From: Pipra filicauda
Taxonomy: Eukaryota > Chordata > Aves > Passeriformes > Pipridae
Length of the DNA stretch: 64,000 nt
NCBI RefSeq assembly: GCF_003945595.2
Contig: NW_024104151.1
Span: 454,501 to 518,500 of the forward strand
Direction of reading: 5' to 3'
Position numbers and translations under genes: made by a program. Positions within the stretch are counted from its first letter, which is position 1. The number at the start of each line of letters is the position of its first letter. Shown piece by piece: positions 60,801 to 64,000 of this stretch. The notes beneath the pieces are model-generated. The model worked only from the letters and a program-made list of their open reading frames with translations. It did no database searches and was not told where the DNA came from.

Positions 60801-63789
60801 GTCCTTAAGGCACTGCCACCTATTTTTTTCCTTGTTATTGTTAGTGCTATTCTTTTTGTTACAACAGCTCCTGGAGCCTTTAAGTTTATGGAGATTGAAG
60901 ATGAGAGTTTAACAGAGACACAAGTAACATTGTATATTAATAAATATTCATGATCTTTCTGCCTTAATGTGAATAGTTGATCAAAGAATGAATAATTCAA
61001 ATGGGTTTATTGTATTGGAAGGGCCCATGTTCAACCCTAAGGCAGCCTAAAACTCAGATTTAAGGCTATGTGTGTTGTAGACACTGTAGGCTAAGGAAAA
61101 GCAGCTATTCCTGCTCCTCCTCTCCTCCCCACTGCATTATCCTACACAGTAAAATGAAGCTACTTACAATGAGAAAATAAGGGCATAACTTCTCGAATAC
61201 AAAGGAAGCCTGCAATATCATTGTGGAACAATGAACATAACATGTTCTGCCTGAAAATTGACACTGCTAATAAATTAAACTAGTAAATGCCTAGCACATA
61301 CTCATGGAGAAAAGTAGATCAGTTAATTTTTTGCAACTACCCATAACATTACTTACAATGCTTTTATGATCATTTATCTCTTGCAGTACTTATGTTGTCA
61401 ACACGCATATAACACTGGCACAATGTATAGCACATTATATATTAATACTTTGTGTGACTTTTAATGTTCCCTTAGTGTCCAAAATACTTGGAGAAACAAG
61501 TGACCAGACAGCACAATTCCAACAGGAATATTCATGTGTTAAGAGAGTAGGGTACTTTAACAATAGTAACTAATAATCTACAGCTTTACCACAGCTGGTA
61601 TCACATCATCTTCATTGTAAACACTGGGGCATTTTGTGATTTAAAAAATACATAAATGTAAAACAAGAGATGTTTATCCATCACTGGTGCATTTTATCTT
61701 TGTTTCTTTTAGGGTCCTCAGGGACTGCAGGGCCAGCCAGGGCCACCTGTAAGTGCATAAAAATACATGCCTTATTTTTTCATTGTAATTGCATTACATA
61801 AAGATGTGAAGCACCTAATATCTGTTTTTTCACATTTTCCAGGGACCACCTGGACCCCCAGGACCAAGGGTAAATTCTGTAACAGCCCTAAACTACGGTG
61901 CTTTTTTGAAAGTGAAAATAGCAGGATCCTCATCAAATGCACTGCTTGTTCCATCATTGCATCTGAAATGCAAATACATTTTTCTACGAGTTCCATCAAT
62001 ACAGCAAAACGTTTTTTGAACTTTCTGTCTTGCTCTGTCAGTTCTGTTCTGTCATGCTGGTGAGCCCTCAACAGGCAACTGTCATGGACATGCTCATACT
62101 TTTGACATGGGTTAACTTTGTCACTAAAAAGTTTTTCTCCTGTATTTGAATGGTCTTAGAGTCAGCAACAGAAAATTTTGTGTTGTTTCTGGCTCAGATG
62201 TTCTCCATAGATAGATAGATGTATATACATGCACACAGATTTAGTTTCTTAAGGGATTGTGTCTGTTAGAACAGACTGAACATCTGTAGTGTCCTAAAGC
62301 TGTAATGATATATGTAATCTGAGATCAAATTGCAAGAACTAGATGCTTGTGTGGGTGATTTAATTCTTTTAAATTATACAAACCTTTTGTCTGGATCTGG
62401 TATATATGTGACACAAAGTGCAGGGAATGAAGATACACAAGAAACAGGCTTCCTCCTTTAGAGGAGGTTTGTCAGTCTCGATACTTGCTCATACATCAGG
62501 AAGAGTGATCCATCAGCTGGTGATATCTGATTCAGATATTCTTTGTGGGCTTCTCTGTAAAGGAATAACACCTTTTCACACATAGCTGGATTGGTGTTTT
62601 TTTAAGTATATTAATTAAATGGCTGGGAGGAATAAGTTGGGACATTAATCTGTAACAACTATTGCAGTATCTTTTTTCCAGGTTCCAGGAGTACGATCAT
62701 TAAATGGGATATGGGTGTACTAATAAAAATCAAATATGTTTTTTGTGTATACATCCTTGCATTTTTTGGAAAGTAAAGGAAAGATTTTAAATGTGTTTAC
62801 AATGAATTATTTTCTAAAAGGACAAAATAATAAAGCTATCATGTATGTTGCTACAGTGCTCAAAGAATTTGCCAGCTGCATTTTTGAATATTCTTTTTCA
62901 TCTTTTTATATTCTGAAATACCTGTTTTTTTAGAAACAAGTGGACCTCAGTGCTGCTGTTCAAGCTTTATTTGAGACAAATGCTGCCCTGCAGATGGAGG
63001 TAATATATTTCACTGTATTTACATTGTCATACAGGATATGCAGTTACAATGCTATTTTTTGAGGACAGAACAGGGCTTCTTTTCAAAGACTTAGTTTAAA
63101 ATCAATCATGGATAGCAAATAATTATTGTAGGATGTAATTAAACATGCTAGAATTTATAGGATATATTTGAAATAAAATTAAGAAAACCAACAATGCTTC
63201 TACTTTTTTGTCATGATTGGTAGTAATGGAAATTTACTATCACACATAGTGGACTGTATCTGTTCAGCCACAGATAATAATAATAATAATGGCATTTAGG
63301 GTTTGAGCAAAAAAAAACATTATATGTATGTCTGTGGCCCCATTGATTGCAAGAAAATGTATCCACATTTTTATGTCAATATGTCATAATGACAAATTTG
63401 CATGATCTAAACCTACCTGTAACATCACTGCTCTGACAATTTTAATAAAATGTACTAATTTATCAGGATGTATTATTCTTATCGTGTTTTATATGGCTGA
63501 TTGCATTCATATAAGTACTTTGATTCTGTCTGGCTATTCAATGGCCAATTGACTTTTACTGTGTGTACTGTTGTTGTGATACTTCTTTGTGGTAACACAT
63601 TTACTAATGACCCTTGGCAGAAATACCAGAATACTGAAGTAACTTTACTAGATCACAGTACAGAGATATTCAAAACACTCCACTACCTTAGCAATTTACT
63701 GCACAGCATCAAGAACCCTCTTGGCACACGGGATAACCCAGCACGCATCTGCAGGGATTTGCTTAATTGTGAACGTAAAGTGTCAGATG
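3765..63789 (+). CDS. COL24A1: COL24A1, collagen type XXIV alpha 1 (partial gene, 37 exons)
   Basis: This entry spans all exons in the window; single exons follow. The product is a fibrillar procollagen chain that trimerises through its C-propeptide in the endoplasmic reticulum and is secreted into the extracellular matrix. Seen: 35 phase-0 exons of 27-108 bp, each starting with a glycine codon and flanked by AG/GT, giving 691 residues of Gly-X-Y with one imperfection; then 66- and 169-bp exons reading as the start of a COLFI domain with the first two cysteines. The single imperfection and the short helix-to-propeptide link fit the minor fibrillar collagens (types XXIV and XXVII). The propeptide stretch GTRDNPARICRDLLNCE fits my recollection of COL24A1 and differs from COL27A1, which I recall as having GTKENPARVCRD there. 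The 5' half (signal peptide, N-terminal domain, early helix) and the last propeptide exons are outside. A BLASTP of the joined translation would settle the paralogue. Confidence 0.93.
3819..5060 (+). other. COL24A1: intron, 1242 bp
   Basis: No exon or repeat family recognised. A short G-rich stretch lies at 4081-4100 and a C-rich stretch at about 4672-4692. Confidence 0.85.
5061..5105 (+). CDS. COL24A1: e2: collagen helix exon, 45 bp
   Basis: Encodes GEVGPAGPMGGVGPR, five triplets. Acceptor ttcttttag, donor AGA|gtaagt (consensus). The 45-bp size is the classic 54-minus-9 class of fibrillar collagen exons. Confidence 0.96.
5248..5308 (+). repeat. tandem duplication, 30/31-bp unit x2
   Basis: Copy one is 5248-5277 and copy two 5278-5308. 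They are identical apart from one inserted base near the end of copy two (aaaaact versus acaaact). High identity implies a recent intronic duplication. Confidence 0.9.
8322..8623 (+). mobile_element. CR1 LINE, 3' end fragment
   Basis: Matches the typical CR1 3' region: gtgacaggacctgagggaat near 8348, aaatttcttcccccagaggg near 8412, aacaggctccccagg near 8447, then the ttggactcaatgatccttgt tail and the terminal attctctgattctgtgat 8-mer repeat. CR1 is the main LINE of birds and other sauropsids, and copies are usually 5'-truncated as here. This looks the best preserved of the copies. Identified by pattern recall, not by a search. Confidence 0.9.
10941..10994 (+). CDS. COL24A1: e3: collagen helix exon, 54 bp
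   Basis: Encodes GKPGEKGYIGDPGPEGLK, six triplets. Acceptor cttattttag, donor AAG|gtaaat. It follows a 5.8-kb intron. Phase 0 on both sides. Confidence 0.96.
10995..12048 (+). other. COL24A1: intron, 1054 bp
   Basis: AT-rich, no repeat family or extra exon recognised. Confidence 0.85.
12049..12093 (+). CDS. COL24A1: e4: collagen helix exon, 45 bp
   Basis: Encodes GEQGDQGKLGKNGVA, five triplets. Acceptor tttaacag, donor GCA|gtaagc. It is followed by the longest intron in the window (9.3 kb). Confidence 0.95.
12445..12850 (-). mobile_element. old CR1-like LINE fragment, antisense
   Basis: Read on the plus strand it shows the reverse-complement CR1 pattern: gaccagggcttttctatc, then gtgtaacctgattcccttct near 12651, then ttttcaggcttaacggtccc near 12731 followed by cattcaattagcctttcatg. 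It is heavily diverged, and the boundaries, especially the right one, are approximate. Confidence 0.55.
12717..12735 (+). repeat. CTTT microsatellite
   Basis: About four CTTT units inside the antisense CR1 region. Confidence 0.8.
21354..21407 (+). CDS. COL24A1: e5: collagen helix exon, 54 bp
   Basis: Encodes GSAGLPGETGPSGSLGEK, six triplets. Acceptor tttttgtgcag, donor AAG|gtagaa (G at +4 lost, but AAG upstream helps). Phase 0. Confidence 0.95.
21408..23176 (+). other. COL24A1: intron, 1769 bp
   Basis: No extra exon or repeat family recognised. T-rich at its 3' end. Confidence 0.85.
23177..23230 (+). CDS. COL24A1: e6: collagen helix exon, 54 bp
   Basis: Encodes GERGSPGPVGPPGEKGVM, six triplets. 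The acceptor is an AAG type (attaaag), behind a long T-rich tract at about 23140-23172. Donor ATG|gtaagt is consensus. Confidence 0.95.
23231..24723 (+). other. COL24A1: intron, 1493 bp
   Basis: Nothing recognised beyond splice signals. Confidence 0.85.
24724..24777 (+). CDS. COL24A1: e7: collagen helix exon, 54 bp
   Basis: Encodes GYPGPPGGPGPVGPEGLP, six triplets and proline-rich, so probably a stable helix segment. Acceptor ttaattctag, donor CCT|gtaggt, somewhat weak. Confidence 0.95.
24778..25515 (+). other. COL24A1: intron, 738 bp
   Basis: AT-rich, nothing recognised. Confidence 0.85.
25516..25569 (+). CDS. COL24A1: e8: collagen helix exon, 54 bp
   Basis: Encodes GSAGARGPSGPQGPKGRR, six triplets. 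Acceptor atatgtag, donor AGG|gtaagc. The end is strongly basic (KGRR) and continues into GPR of the next exon, making a local basic cluster. Confidence 0.95.
25570..30362 (+). other. COL24A1: intron, 4793 bp
   Basis: No exon or known repeat recognised. Frames of 118 and 139 codons (25922-26278, 28575-28994) look like chance. Confidence 0.8.
30363..30416 (+). CDS. COL24A1: e9: collagen helix exon, 54 bp
   Basis: Encodes GPRGPDGPPGELGTEGIK, six triplets. Acceptor aatactcag, donor AAG|gtgagt. First exon of a tight trio (e9-e11 lie within 561 bp) after a 4.8-kb intron. Confidence 0.96.
30417..30717 (+). other. COL24A1: intron, 301 bp, with inverted repeat
   Basis: Contains A-rich AAAC repeats (about 30474-30494) and a 15-bp inverted repeat with an octamer motif (30534-30569). 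Confidence 0.85.
30534..30569 (+). repeat. inverted repeat, 15-bp arms, 6-nt loop
   Basis: Arms 30534-30548 and 30555-30569 pair with one mismatch around the loop ccagag. The left arm contains the exact octamer ATGCAAAT (30541-30548); the right arm has a near match in reverse. Confidence 0.85.
30718..30762 (+). CDS. COL24A1: e10: collagen helix exon, 45 bp
   Basis: Encodes GERGDPGKKGVPGLI, five triplets, with an RGD sequence inside GERGDP. Acceptor tttatcag, donor ATT|gtaagt. Only 116 bp separate it from e11. Confidence 0.96.
30879..30923 (+). CDS. COL24A1: e11: collagen helix exon, 45 bp
   Basis: Encodes GKAGNPGERGDQGAL, five triplets, with a second RGD in GERGDQ. Acceptor ttgaccag behind a T-rich tract, donor CTT|gtaagt. 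Confidence 0.96.
30924..32185 (+). other. COL24A1: intron, 1262 bp
   Basis: Ends with a T run and ATTTT repeats (32153-32177) just upstream of the e12 acceptor. Otherwise nothing recognised. Confidence 0.85.
32153..32177 (+). repeat. T run plus ATTTT repeats
   Basis: Eight T followed by about three ATTTT units, ending 8 nt before the acceptor AG at 32184-32185. It probably forms most of the polypyrimidine tract. Confidence 0.85.
32186..32239 (+). CDS. COL24A1: e12: collagen helix exon, 54 bp
   Basis: Encodes GLLGPPGTTGDRGPMGEP, six triplets. The acceptor aatcttccag sits just behind a T run and ATTTT repeats. Donor CCA|gtaagt. Confidence 0.96.
32240..35025 (+). other. COL24A1: intron, 2786 bp
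   Basis: No exon or known repeat recognised. Confidence 0.82.
35026..35079 (+). CDS. COL24A1: e13: collagen helix exon, 54 bp
   Basis: Encodes GPRGQPGDAGPNGEMGFE, six triplets. Acceptor taatgccag, donor GAG|gtgagc. Phase 0. Confidence 0.96.
35080..36038 (+). other. COL24A1: intron, 959 bp
   Basis: No exon or known repeat recognised. Confidence 0.85.
36039..36092 (+). CDS. COL24A1: e14: collagen helix exon, 54 bp
   Basis: Encodes GPPGPEGEAGVQGEPGAK, six triplets with acidic Glu-rich X positions. Acceptor accatacag has a poor pyrimidine tract; donor AAG|gtaaat. First of the cluster e14-e17. Confidence 0.95.
36308..36361 (+). CDS. COL24A1: e15: collagen helix exon, 54 bp
   Basis: Encodes GDIGHAGKSGEPGDQGLR, six triplets. 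Acceptor gatattccag, donor AGG|gtaagt. The upstream intron is only 215 bp. Confidence 0.96.
36640..36693 (+). CDS. COL24A1: e16: collagen helix exon, 54 bp
   Basis: Encodes GEPGPPGEDGVQGKDGTK, six triplets. The acceptor is AAG type (ttctataag), donor AAG|gtatat. The reading frame is set by the Gly repeat, which leaves only this acceptor. Confidence 0.94.
36694..37264 (+). other. COL24A1: intron, 571 bp
   Basis: No exon or known repeat recognised. Confidence 0.85.
37265..37372 (+). CDS. COL24A1: e17: collagen helix exon, 108 bp
   Basis: Twelve triplets, opening GDPGDQGLVGEGGEK and closing GEPGIMGIA, with no break in register. Acceptor tttgttttag, donor GCT|gtaagt. The 108-bp size is a fused pair of 54-bp units. 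The middle (GLLGIVG) is unusually hydrophobic for a collagen helix. Confidence 0.96.
37373..39135 (+). other. COL24A1: intron, 1763 bp
   Basis: No exon or known repeat recognised; T-rich before e18. Confidence 0.85.
39136..39189 (+). CDS. COL24A1: e18: collagen helix exon, 54 bp
   Basis: Encodes GPEGTPGNPGQRGRLGKK, six triplets. Acceptor atctatag, donor AAG|gtagta. The C-terminal half is basic (QRGRLGKK) and runs into GEKGQ of e19. Confidence 0.95.
39190..39643 (+). other. COL24A1: intron, 454 bp
   Basis: AT-rich, nothing recognised. Confidence 0.85.
39644..39751 (+). CDS. COL24A1: e19: collagen helix exon, 108 bp
   Basis: Twelve triplets, opening GEKGQLGPPGEIGPT and closing GARGTRGPM. Acceptor caccaacag. 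The donor ATG|gttggt is the weakest in the window (T at +3, G at +4). No better in-frame donor is seen nearby, and 108 bp fits the size rule. Confidence 0.94.
39752..40773 (+). other. COL24A1: intron, 1022 bp
   Basis: No exon or known repeat recognised. Confidence 0.85.
40774..40827 (+). CDS. COL24A1: e20: collagen helix exon, 54 bp
   Basis: Encodes GHLGEMGPEGESGIPGYG, six triplets. Acceptor atttaacag, donor GGG|gtgagt. The donor region is tandemly duplicated 20 bp downstream (see the repeat at 40823-40862). Using the copy would add 20 nt and reach an in-frame TGA, so the first donor is taken as the real one. Confidence 0.95.
40823..40862 (+). repeat. 20-bp tandem duplication spanning the e20 donor
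   Basis: Copy one is 40823-40842 and copy two 40843-40862, differing at one base (T versus A at +6 of the donor). Copy one contains the last five exon bases and the donor gtgagt; copy two carries a second donor-like GGG|gtgaga at 40848. Confidence 0.95.
40828..41612 (+). other. COL24A1: intron, 785 bp
   Basis: Begins with the duplicated donor. Nothing else recognised. Confidence 0.85.
41613..41666 (+). CDS. COL24A1: e21: collagen helix exon, 54 bp
   Basis: Encodes GHQGSPGPTGLPGPKGEK, six triplets. Acceptor gttctttag, donor AAG|gtatga. Phase 0. Confidence 0.96.
41667..42701 (+). other. COL24A1: intron, 1035 bp
   Basis: Contains a T run at about 42449-42459. No exon or repeat family recognised. 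Confidence 0.85.
42702..42758 (+). CDS. COL24A1: e22: collagen helix exon with imperfection, 57 bp
   Basis: Encodes GYPGEDNTVLGPPGPIGEP, 19 residues. Register breaks in the middle: after GED comes NTVL before the next GPP, so seven residues lie from one Gly to the next instead of three. This can be read as an Asn replacing Gly plus one extra residue, which explains 57 instead of 54 bp. Imperfections in the otherwise perfect helix are a known mark of type XXIV and XXVII collagens. Acceptor tttggtttag, donor CCA|gtaggt. Confidence 0.95.
42759..44483 (+). other. COL24A1: intron, 1725 bp
   Basis: Contains a 10-bp direct duplication (catgtttatt) at about 44328-44347 and an AT-rich palindromic stretch near 44160-44178. 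Otherwise nothing recognised. Confidence 0.82.
44484..44537 (+). CDS. COL24A1: e23: collagen helix exon, 54 bp
   Basis: Encodes GPSGERGDRGEPGDEGYK, six triplets, highly charged, with an RGD inside GERGDR. Acceptor tttctctag, donor AAG|gtaata. Its last Lys joins e24 to make KGHI. Confidence 0.96.
44538..45424 (+). other. COL24A1: intron, 887 bp, holding a CR1
   Basis: Nearly half is the CR1 fragment at 44691-45080. No extra exon seen. Confidence 0.85.
44691..45080 (+). mobile_element. CR1 LINE, older 3' end fragment
   Basis: Recognisable blocks in order: actttggaccatctttcata, then gtataaatacttgatggga, then gtccagtgacaggacaagag, aaattccatttgaaatgg, gaggttgtggagtctccatc, ggtcctgggtaatcttatct, and the end ctagatgatctcaaaaagtc with a terminal ttctgtgattctgt. 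It is more diverged than the copy at 8322 and looks like a different CR1 subfamily. Confidence 0.9.
45425..45478 (+). CDS. COL24A1: e24: collagen helix exon, 54 bp
   Basis: Encodes GHIGLPGLRGPTGQQGSP, six triplets. Acceptor ctccttcccag, donor CCA|gtaagt. Only 107 bp separate it from e25. Confidence 0.96.
45586..45639 (+). CDS. COL24A1: e25: collagen helix exon, 54 bp
   Basis: Encodes GEPGELGEQGPKGERGSG, six triplets. AAG-type acceptor (tttccaaag) behind a strong T tract; donor GGA|gtaagt. The frame stays open past the donor for some residues, but register is lost there. Confidence 0.95.
45640..47724 (+). other. COL24A1: intron, 2085 bp, with hairpin
   Basis: Contains the inverted repeat at 46615-46653. 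No exon recognised. Confidence 0.83.
46615..46653 (+). repeat. inverted repeat, 16/17-bp arms, 6-nt loop
   Basis: Left arm 46615-46630 and right arm 46637-46653 pair fully apart from one bulged G in the right arm; the loop is atagca. It would form a stable stem in the pre-mRNA. Confidence 0.88.
47725..47778 (+). CDS. COL24A1: e26: collagen helix exon, 54 bp
   Basis: Encodes GPTGKKGAMGQAGKPGIP, six triplets. Acceptor taacttttag, donor CCT|gtaagt. Phase 0. Confidence 0.96.
47779..49428 (+). other. COL24A1: intron, 1650 bp
   Basis: Contains a short 17-bp near-tandem repeat (about 48984-49017) and a G run (49125-49131). No exon recognised. Confidence 0.83.
49429..49536 (+). CDS. COL24A1: e27: collagen helix exon, 108 bp
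   Basis: Twelve triplets, opening GKPGPAGQKGAVGYP and closing GLLGKPGPK. The acceptor is AAG type (tttgtttcaag), donor AAG|gtaagt. Lys-rich at Y positions. Confidence 0.96.
49537..51096 (+). other. COL24A1: intron, 1560 bp, with decoy exon
   Basis: Contains a 16-bp direct repeat (49693-49724) and an exon-like 36-bp stretch (49697-49732) discussed as a finding. Confidence 0.83.
51097..51204 (+). CDS. COL24A1: e28: collagen helix exon, 108 bp
   Basis: Twelve triplets, opening GNKGNSGLPGLAGYP and closing GPMGAPGLK. AAG-type acceptor (tttgttaag) and a fairly weak donor AAG|gtacac. Register is perfect throughout. Confidence 0.95.
51205..52687 (+). other. COL24A1: intron, 1483 bp
   Basis: No exon or repeat family recognised. 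Confidence 0.85.
52688..52795 (+). CDS. COL24A1: e29: collagen helix exon, 108 bp
   Basis: Twelve triplets, opening GEKGLLGHPGKRGKRG and closing GDTGLKGQA. The GKRGKRG stretch is a strongly basic patch. Acceptor ctatttacag, donor GCT|gtatgt. The next intron is only 87 bp; reading through it meets TGA after six codons. Confidence 0.96.
52883..52936 (+). CDS. COL24A1: e30: collagen helix exon, 54 bp
   Basis: Encodes GEDGDQGLMGFQGFPGPK, six triplets with two Phe at X positions. Acceptor ctattacag, donor AAA|gtatgt. Confidence 0.95.
53231..53293 (+). CDS. COL24A1: e31: collagen helix exon, 63 bp (or 54 bp from 53241)
   Basis: From 53231 it reads GPAGDIGLFGILGPK then GPTGQV, seven triplets. A second in-frame acceptor (cctgcag) at 53238-53240 would give a standard 54-bp exon that stays in frame but in a different size, since 10 nt lie between the AG and the alternative start. 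Starting at 53241 gives GDIGLF, dropping GPA and one extra base is not lost because GGG is then the first codon; see the finding for exact bounds. I prefer the upstream AG because it directly follows the pyrimidine tract, and because the 24 triplets from here to the helix end line up with COL27A1 as I recall it. Donor GTT|gtaagt. Confidence 0.85.
53294..54505 (+). other. COL24A1: intron, 1212 bp
   Basis: No exon or repeat family recognised. Confidence 0.85.
54506..54559 (+). CDS. COL24A1: e32: collagen helix exon, 54 bp
   Basis: Encodes GYIGPVGQEGVTGPAGRP, six triplets. Acceptor ttgtttacag, donor CCT|gtaagt. Phase 0. Confidence 0.96.
54560..56100 (+). other. COL24A1: intron, 1541 bp
   Basis: A locally less AT-rich stretch at about 54960-55260 has a 98-codon frame, but no family is recognised. 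Confidence 0.8.
56101..56136 (+). CDS. COL24A1: e33: collagen helix exon, 36 bp
   Basis: Encodes GPRGEKGTRGEM, four triplets. Acceptor ctttcttacag is strong, donor ATG|gtaaga. The exon is small and is followed by a 5.6-kb intron. Small exons near the helix C-terminus are usual in this family. Confidence 0.95.
57940..58170 (-). mobile_element. old CR1-like LINE fragment, antisense
   Basis: In plus-strand order it shows the reverse-complement CR1 pattern: ggttgtaagtgatctcaaga, gctcagggctttattgacca, caagaatggagattg, gcattccagtctgtgactat. Diverged, with approximate ends. Confidence 0.65.
59739..59765 (+). repeat. perfect inverted repeat, 12-bp arms
   Basis: Arms 59739-59750 (attaacatcttt) and 59754-59765 pair perfectly with a 3-nt spacer. 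Confidence 0.9.
61713..61748 (+). CDS. COL24A1: e34: collagen helix exon, 36 bp
   Basis: Encodes GPQGLQGQPGPP, four triplets. Acceptor gtttcttttag, donor CCT|gtaagt. A 94-bp intron leads to e35. Confidence 0.96.
61843..61869 (+). CDS. COL24A1: e35: last triple-helix exon, 27 bp
   Basis: Encodes GPPGPPGPR, three triplets. The Pro-rich end is the usual C-terminal cap and nucleation site of a collagen helix. Acceptor acattttccag, donor AGG|gtaaat. The helix ends here; e36 has no Gly repeat. Confidence 0.95.
61870..62933 (+). other. COL24A1: intron, 1064 bp, with cryptic terminal exon signals
   Basis: Contains a short GATA-type repeat (62207-62220) and an acceptor-stop-AATAAA arrangement at 62682-62753 discussed as a finding. 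Confidence 0.83.
62207..62220 (+). repeat. ATAG microsatellite
   Basis: Three and a half ATAG units. Confidence 0.8.
62934..62999 (+). CDS. COL24A1: e36: start of C-propeptide, 66 bp
   Basis: Encodes 22 residues opening KQVDLSAAVQ and closing NAALQME. This is the short non-helical linker and amphipathic segment between the helix and the COLFI core. Hydrophobic spacing (V, L, A, V, L, F, A, L) suits a coiled-coil stalk for chain alignment. Acceptor ctgttttttag, donor GAG|gtaata. The opening KQVD matches my recollection of mammalian COL24A1. Confidence 0.92.
63000..63620 (+). other. COL24A1: intron, 621 bp
   Basis: Contains an ATA/TAA microsatellite at 63274-63290. Nothing else recognised. 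Confidence 0.85.
63274..63290 (+). repeat. TAA microsatellite
   Basis: About five and a half TAA units. Confidence 0.85.
63621..63789 (+). CDS. COL24A1: e37: C-propeptide (COLFI) exon, 169 bp
   Basis: Encodes 56 residues plus one base (phase 1 exit), opening KYQNTEVTLLDH and closing CERKVSDG. The core EIFKTLHYLSNLLHSIKNP and the GTRDNPARIC segment are COLFI hallmarks; Cys44 and Cys50 of the exon are the first two propeptide cysteines. Acceptor cttggcag, donor GATG|gtaggt. The next exon, expected to open with a Tyr-Trp and the calcium-site Asp-Pro-Asn region, lies past the window end. A longer frame running through from 63501 is intron sequence upstream of the acceptor. Confidence 0.94.
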
Positions 63790-64000
63790 GTAGGTACCCA
63801 CTTTCACTAAAGCTTGACACAAGTAGCTTTGAAATGTGTTGATTCCAAGTGTTACTTTCTGCATGAAAATTCTGATGTGTAGATTTTTTTTTTATTATAT
63901 TCTGTTGCAGTTTGCAACCTTTATTTCATCTTTAAGATGCAATTTCTGAGTTTTATAGGTGGAAGTATATAGCTATCTAATATTACCTAGGTATTAGAGA
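63790..64000 (+). other. COL24A1: intron start after e37 (incomplete)
   Basis: Begins with gtaggt. The next C-propeptide exon is not in the window. Confidence 0.88.

Larger units (their letters stand above)
56137..61712 (+). other. COL24A1: intron, 5576 bp
   Basis: Contains an antisense CR1 fragment (about 57940-58170) and a perfect short inverted repeat (59739-59765). No Gly-X-Y exon seen. Confidence 0.82.

Noticed and set aside
63501..63620. Upstream extension of the e37 open frame to a Met at 63501
   Set aside because: The sequence is T-rich intron ending in a good acceptor (cttggcag); the COLFI match begins only after it.
1..64000. COL27A1 as the identity instead of COL24A1
   Set aside because: The first propeptide cysteine region and the KQVD linker fit my recollection of COL24A1 and not COL27A1; I could not run a search, so a small doubt stays.
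1..64000. Bacterial or phage features such as operons, CRISPR arrays and ribosome binding sites
   Set aside because: The window is intron-rich vertebrate DNA; none of these apply, and no regularly spaced repeat array is present.
1..64000. tRNA, rRNA, endogenous retrovirus or a nested gene
   Set aside because: No cloverleaf, rRNA block, LTR pair or coherent antisense coding sequence was seen on reading both strands.

Overview
This window is an AT-rich piece of a vertebrate nuclear genome. It holds the 3' half of one large plus-strand gene and no second gene. I find 37 exons between 3765 and 63789. Thirty-five encode an almost perfect Gly-X-Y triple helix (691 residues). The last two encode the start of a fibrillar-collagen C-propeptide (COLFI domain). 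The C-propeptide residues (KTLHYLSNLLHSIK, GTRDNPARICRDLLNCE) match my memory of type XXIV collagen, COL24A1, better than its closest paralogue COL27A1. CR1 LINE 3' ends of the bird/reptile type (8322-8623, 44691-45080, and older antisense copies) point to a sauropsid, most likely a bird. The species cannot be told from the sequence.

Layout: 1-3764 is the tail of an intron whose upstream exon lies outside the window. From 3765 to 25569 there are eight widely spaced 54- or 45-bp exons, including a 9.3-kb intron (12094-21353). From 30363 to 56136 the exons are denser, with five 108-bp exons (fused 54-bp units) and one 57-bp exon carrying the only break in the Gly-X-Y register. After a 5.6-kb intron, two tiny exons (61713, 61843) finish the helix. 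A 66-bp exon (62934) and a 169-bp exon (63621) open the C-propeptide. The last 211 bases are intron, so the remaining C-propeptide exons, stop codon and 3' UTR lie downstream. Every exon junction in the helix is phase 0, as is standard for fibrillar collagens; only the last exon ends in phase 1. Coding sequence is about 2.3 kb, or 3.6% of the window.

How it works together: the C-propeptide aligns three chains in the endoplasmic reticulum, the Gly-X-Y repeats zip into a triple helix, and the product is secreted to the extracellular matrix. No new multi-gene system is present. The points worth a second look are splicing and structural details: a 20-bp tandem duplication that copies the donor of the exon at 40774, a 9-nt tandem acceptor at 53231/53241, an intronic cryptic terminal exon with AATAAA at 62682, the helix imperfection at 42702, and several intronic inverted repeats. 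All other open frames in the window appear to be chance frames in introns. Exons are called e1-e37 in window order.
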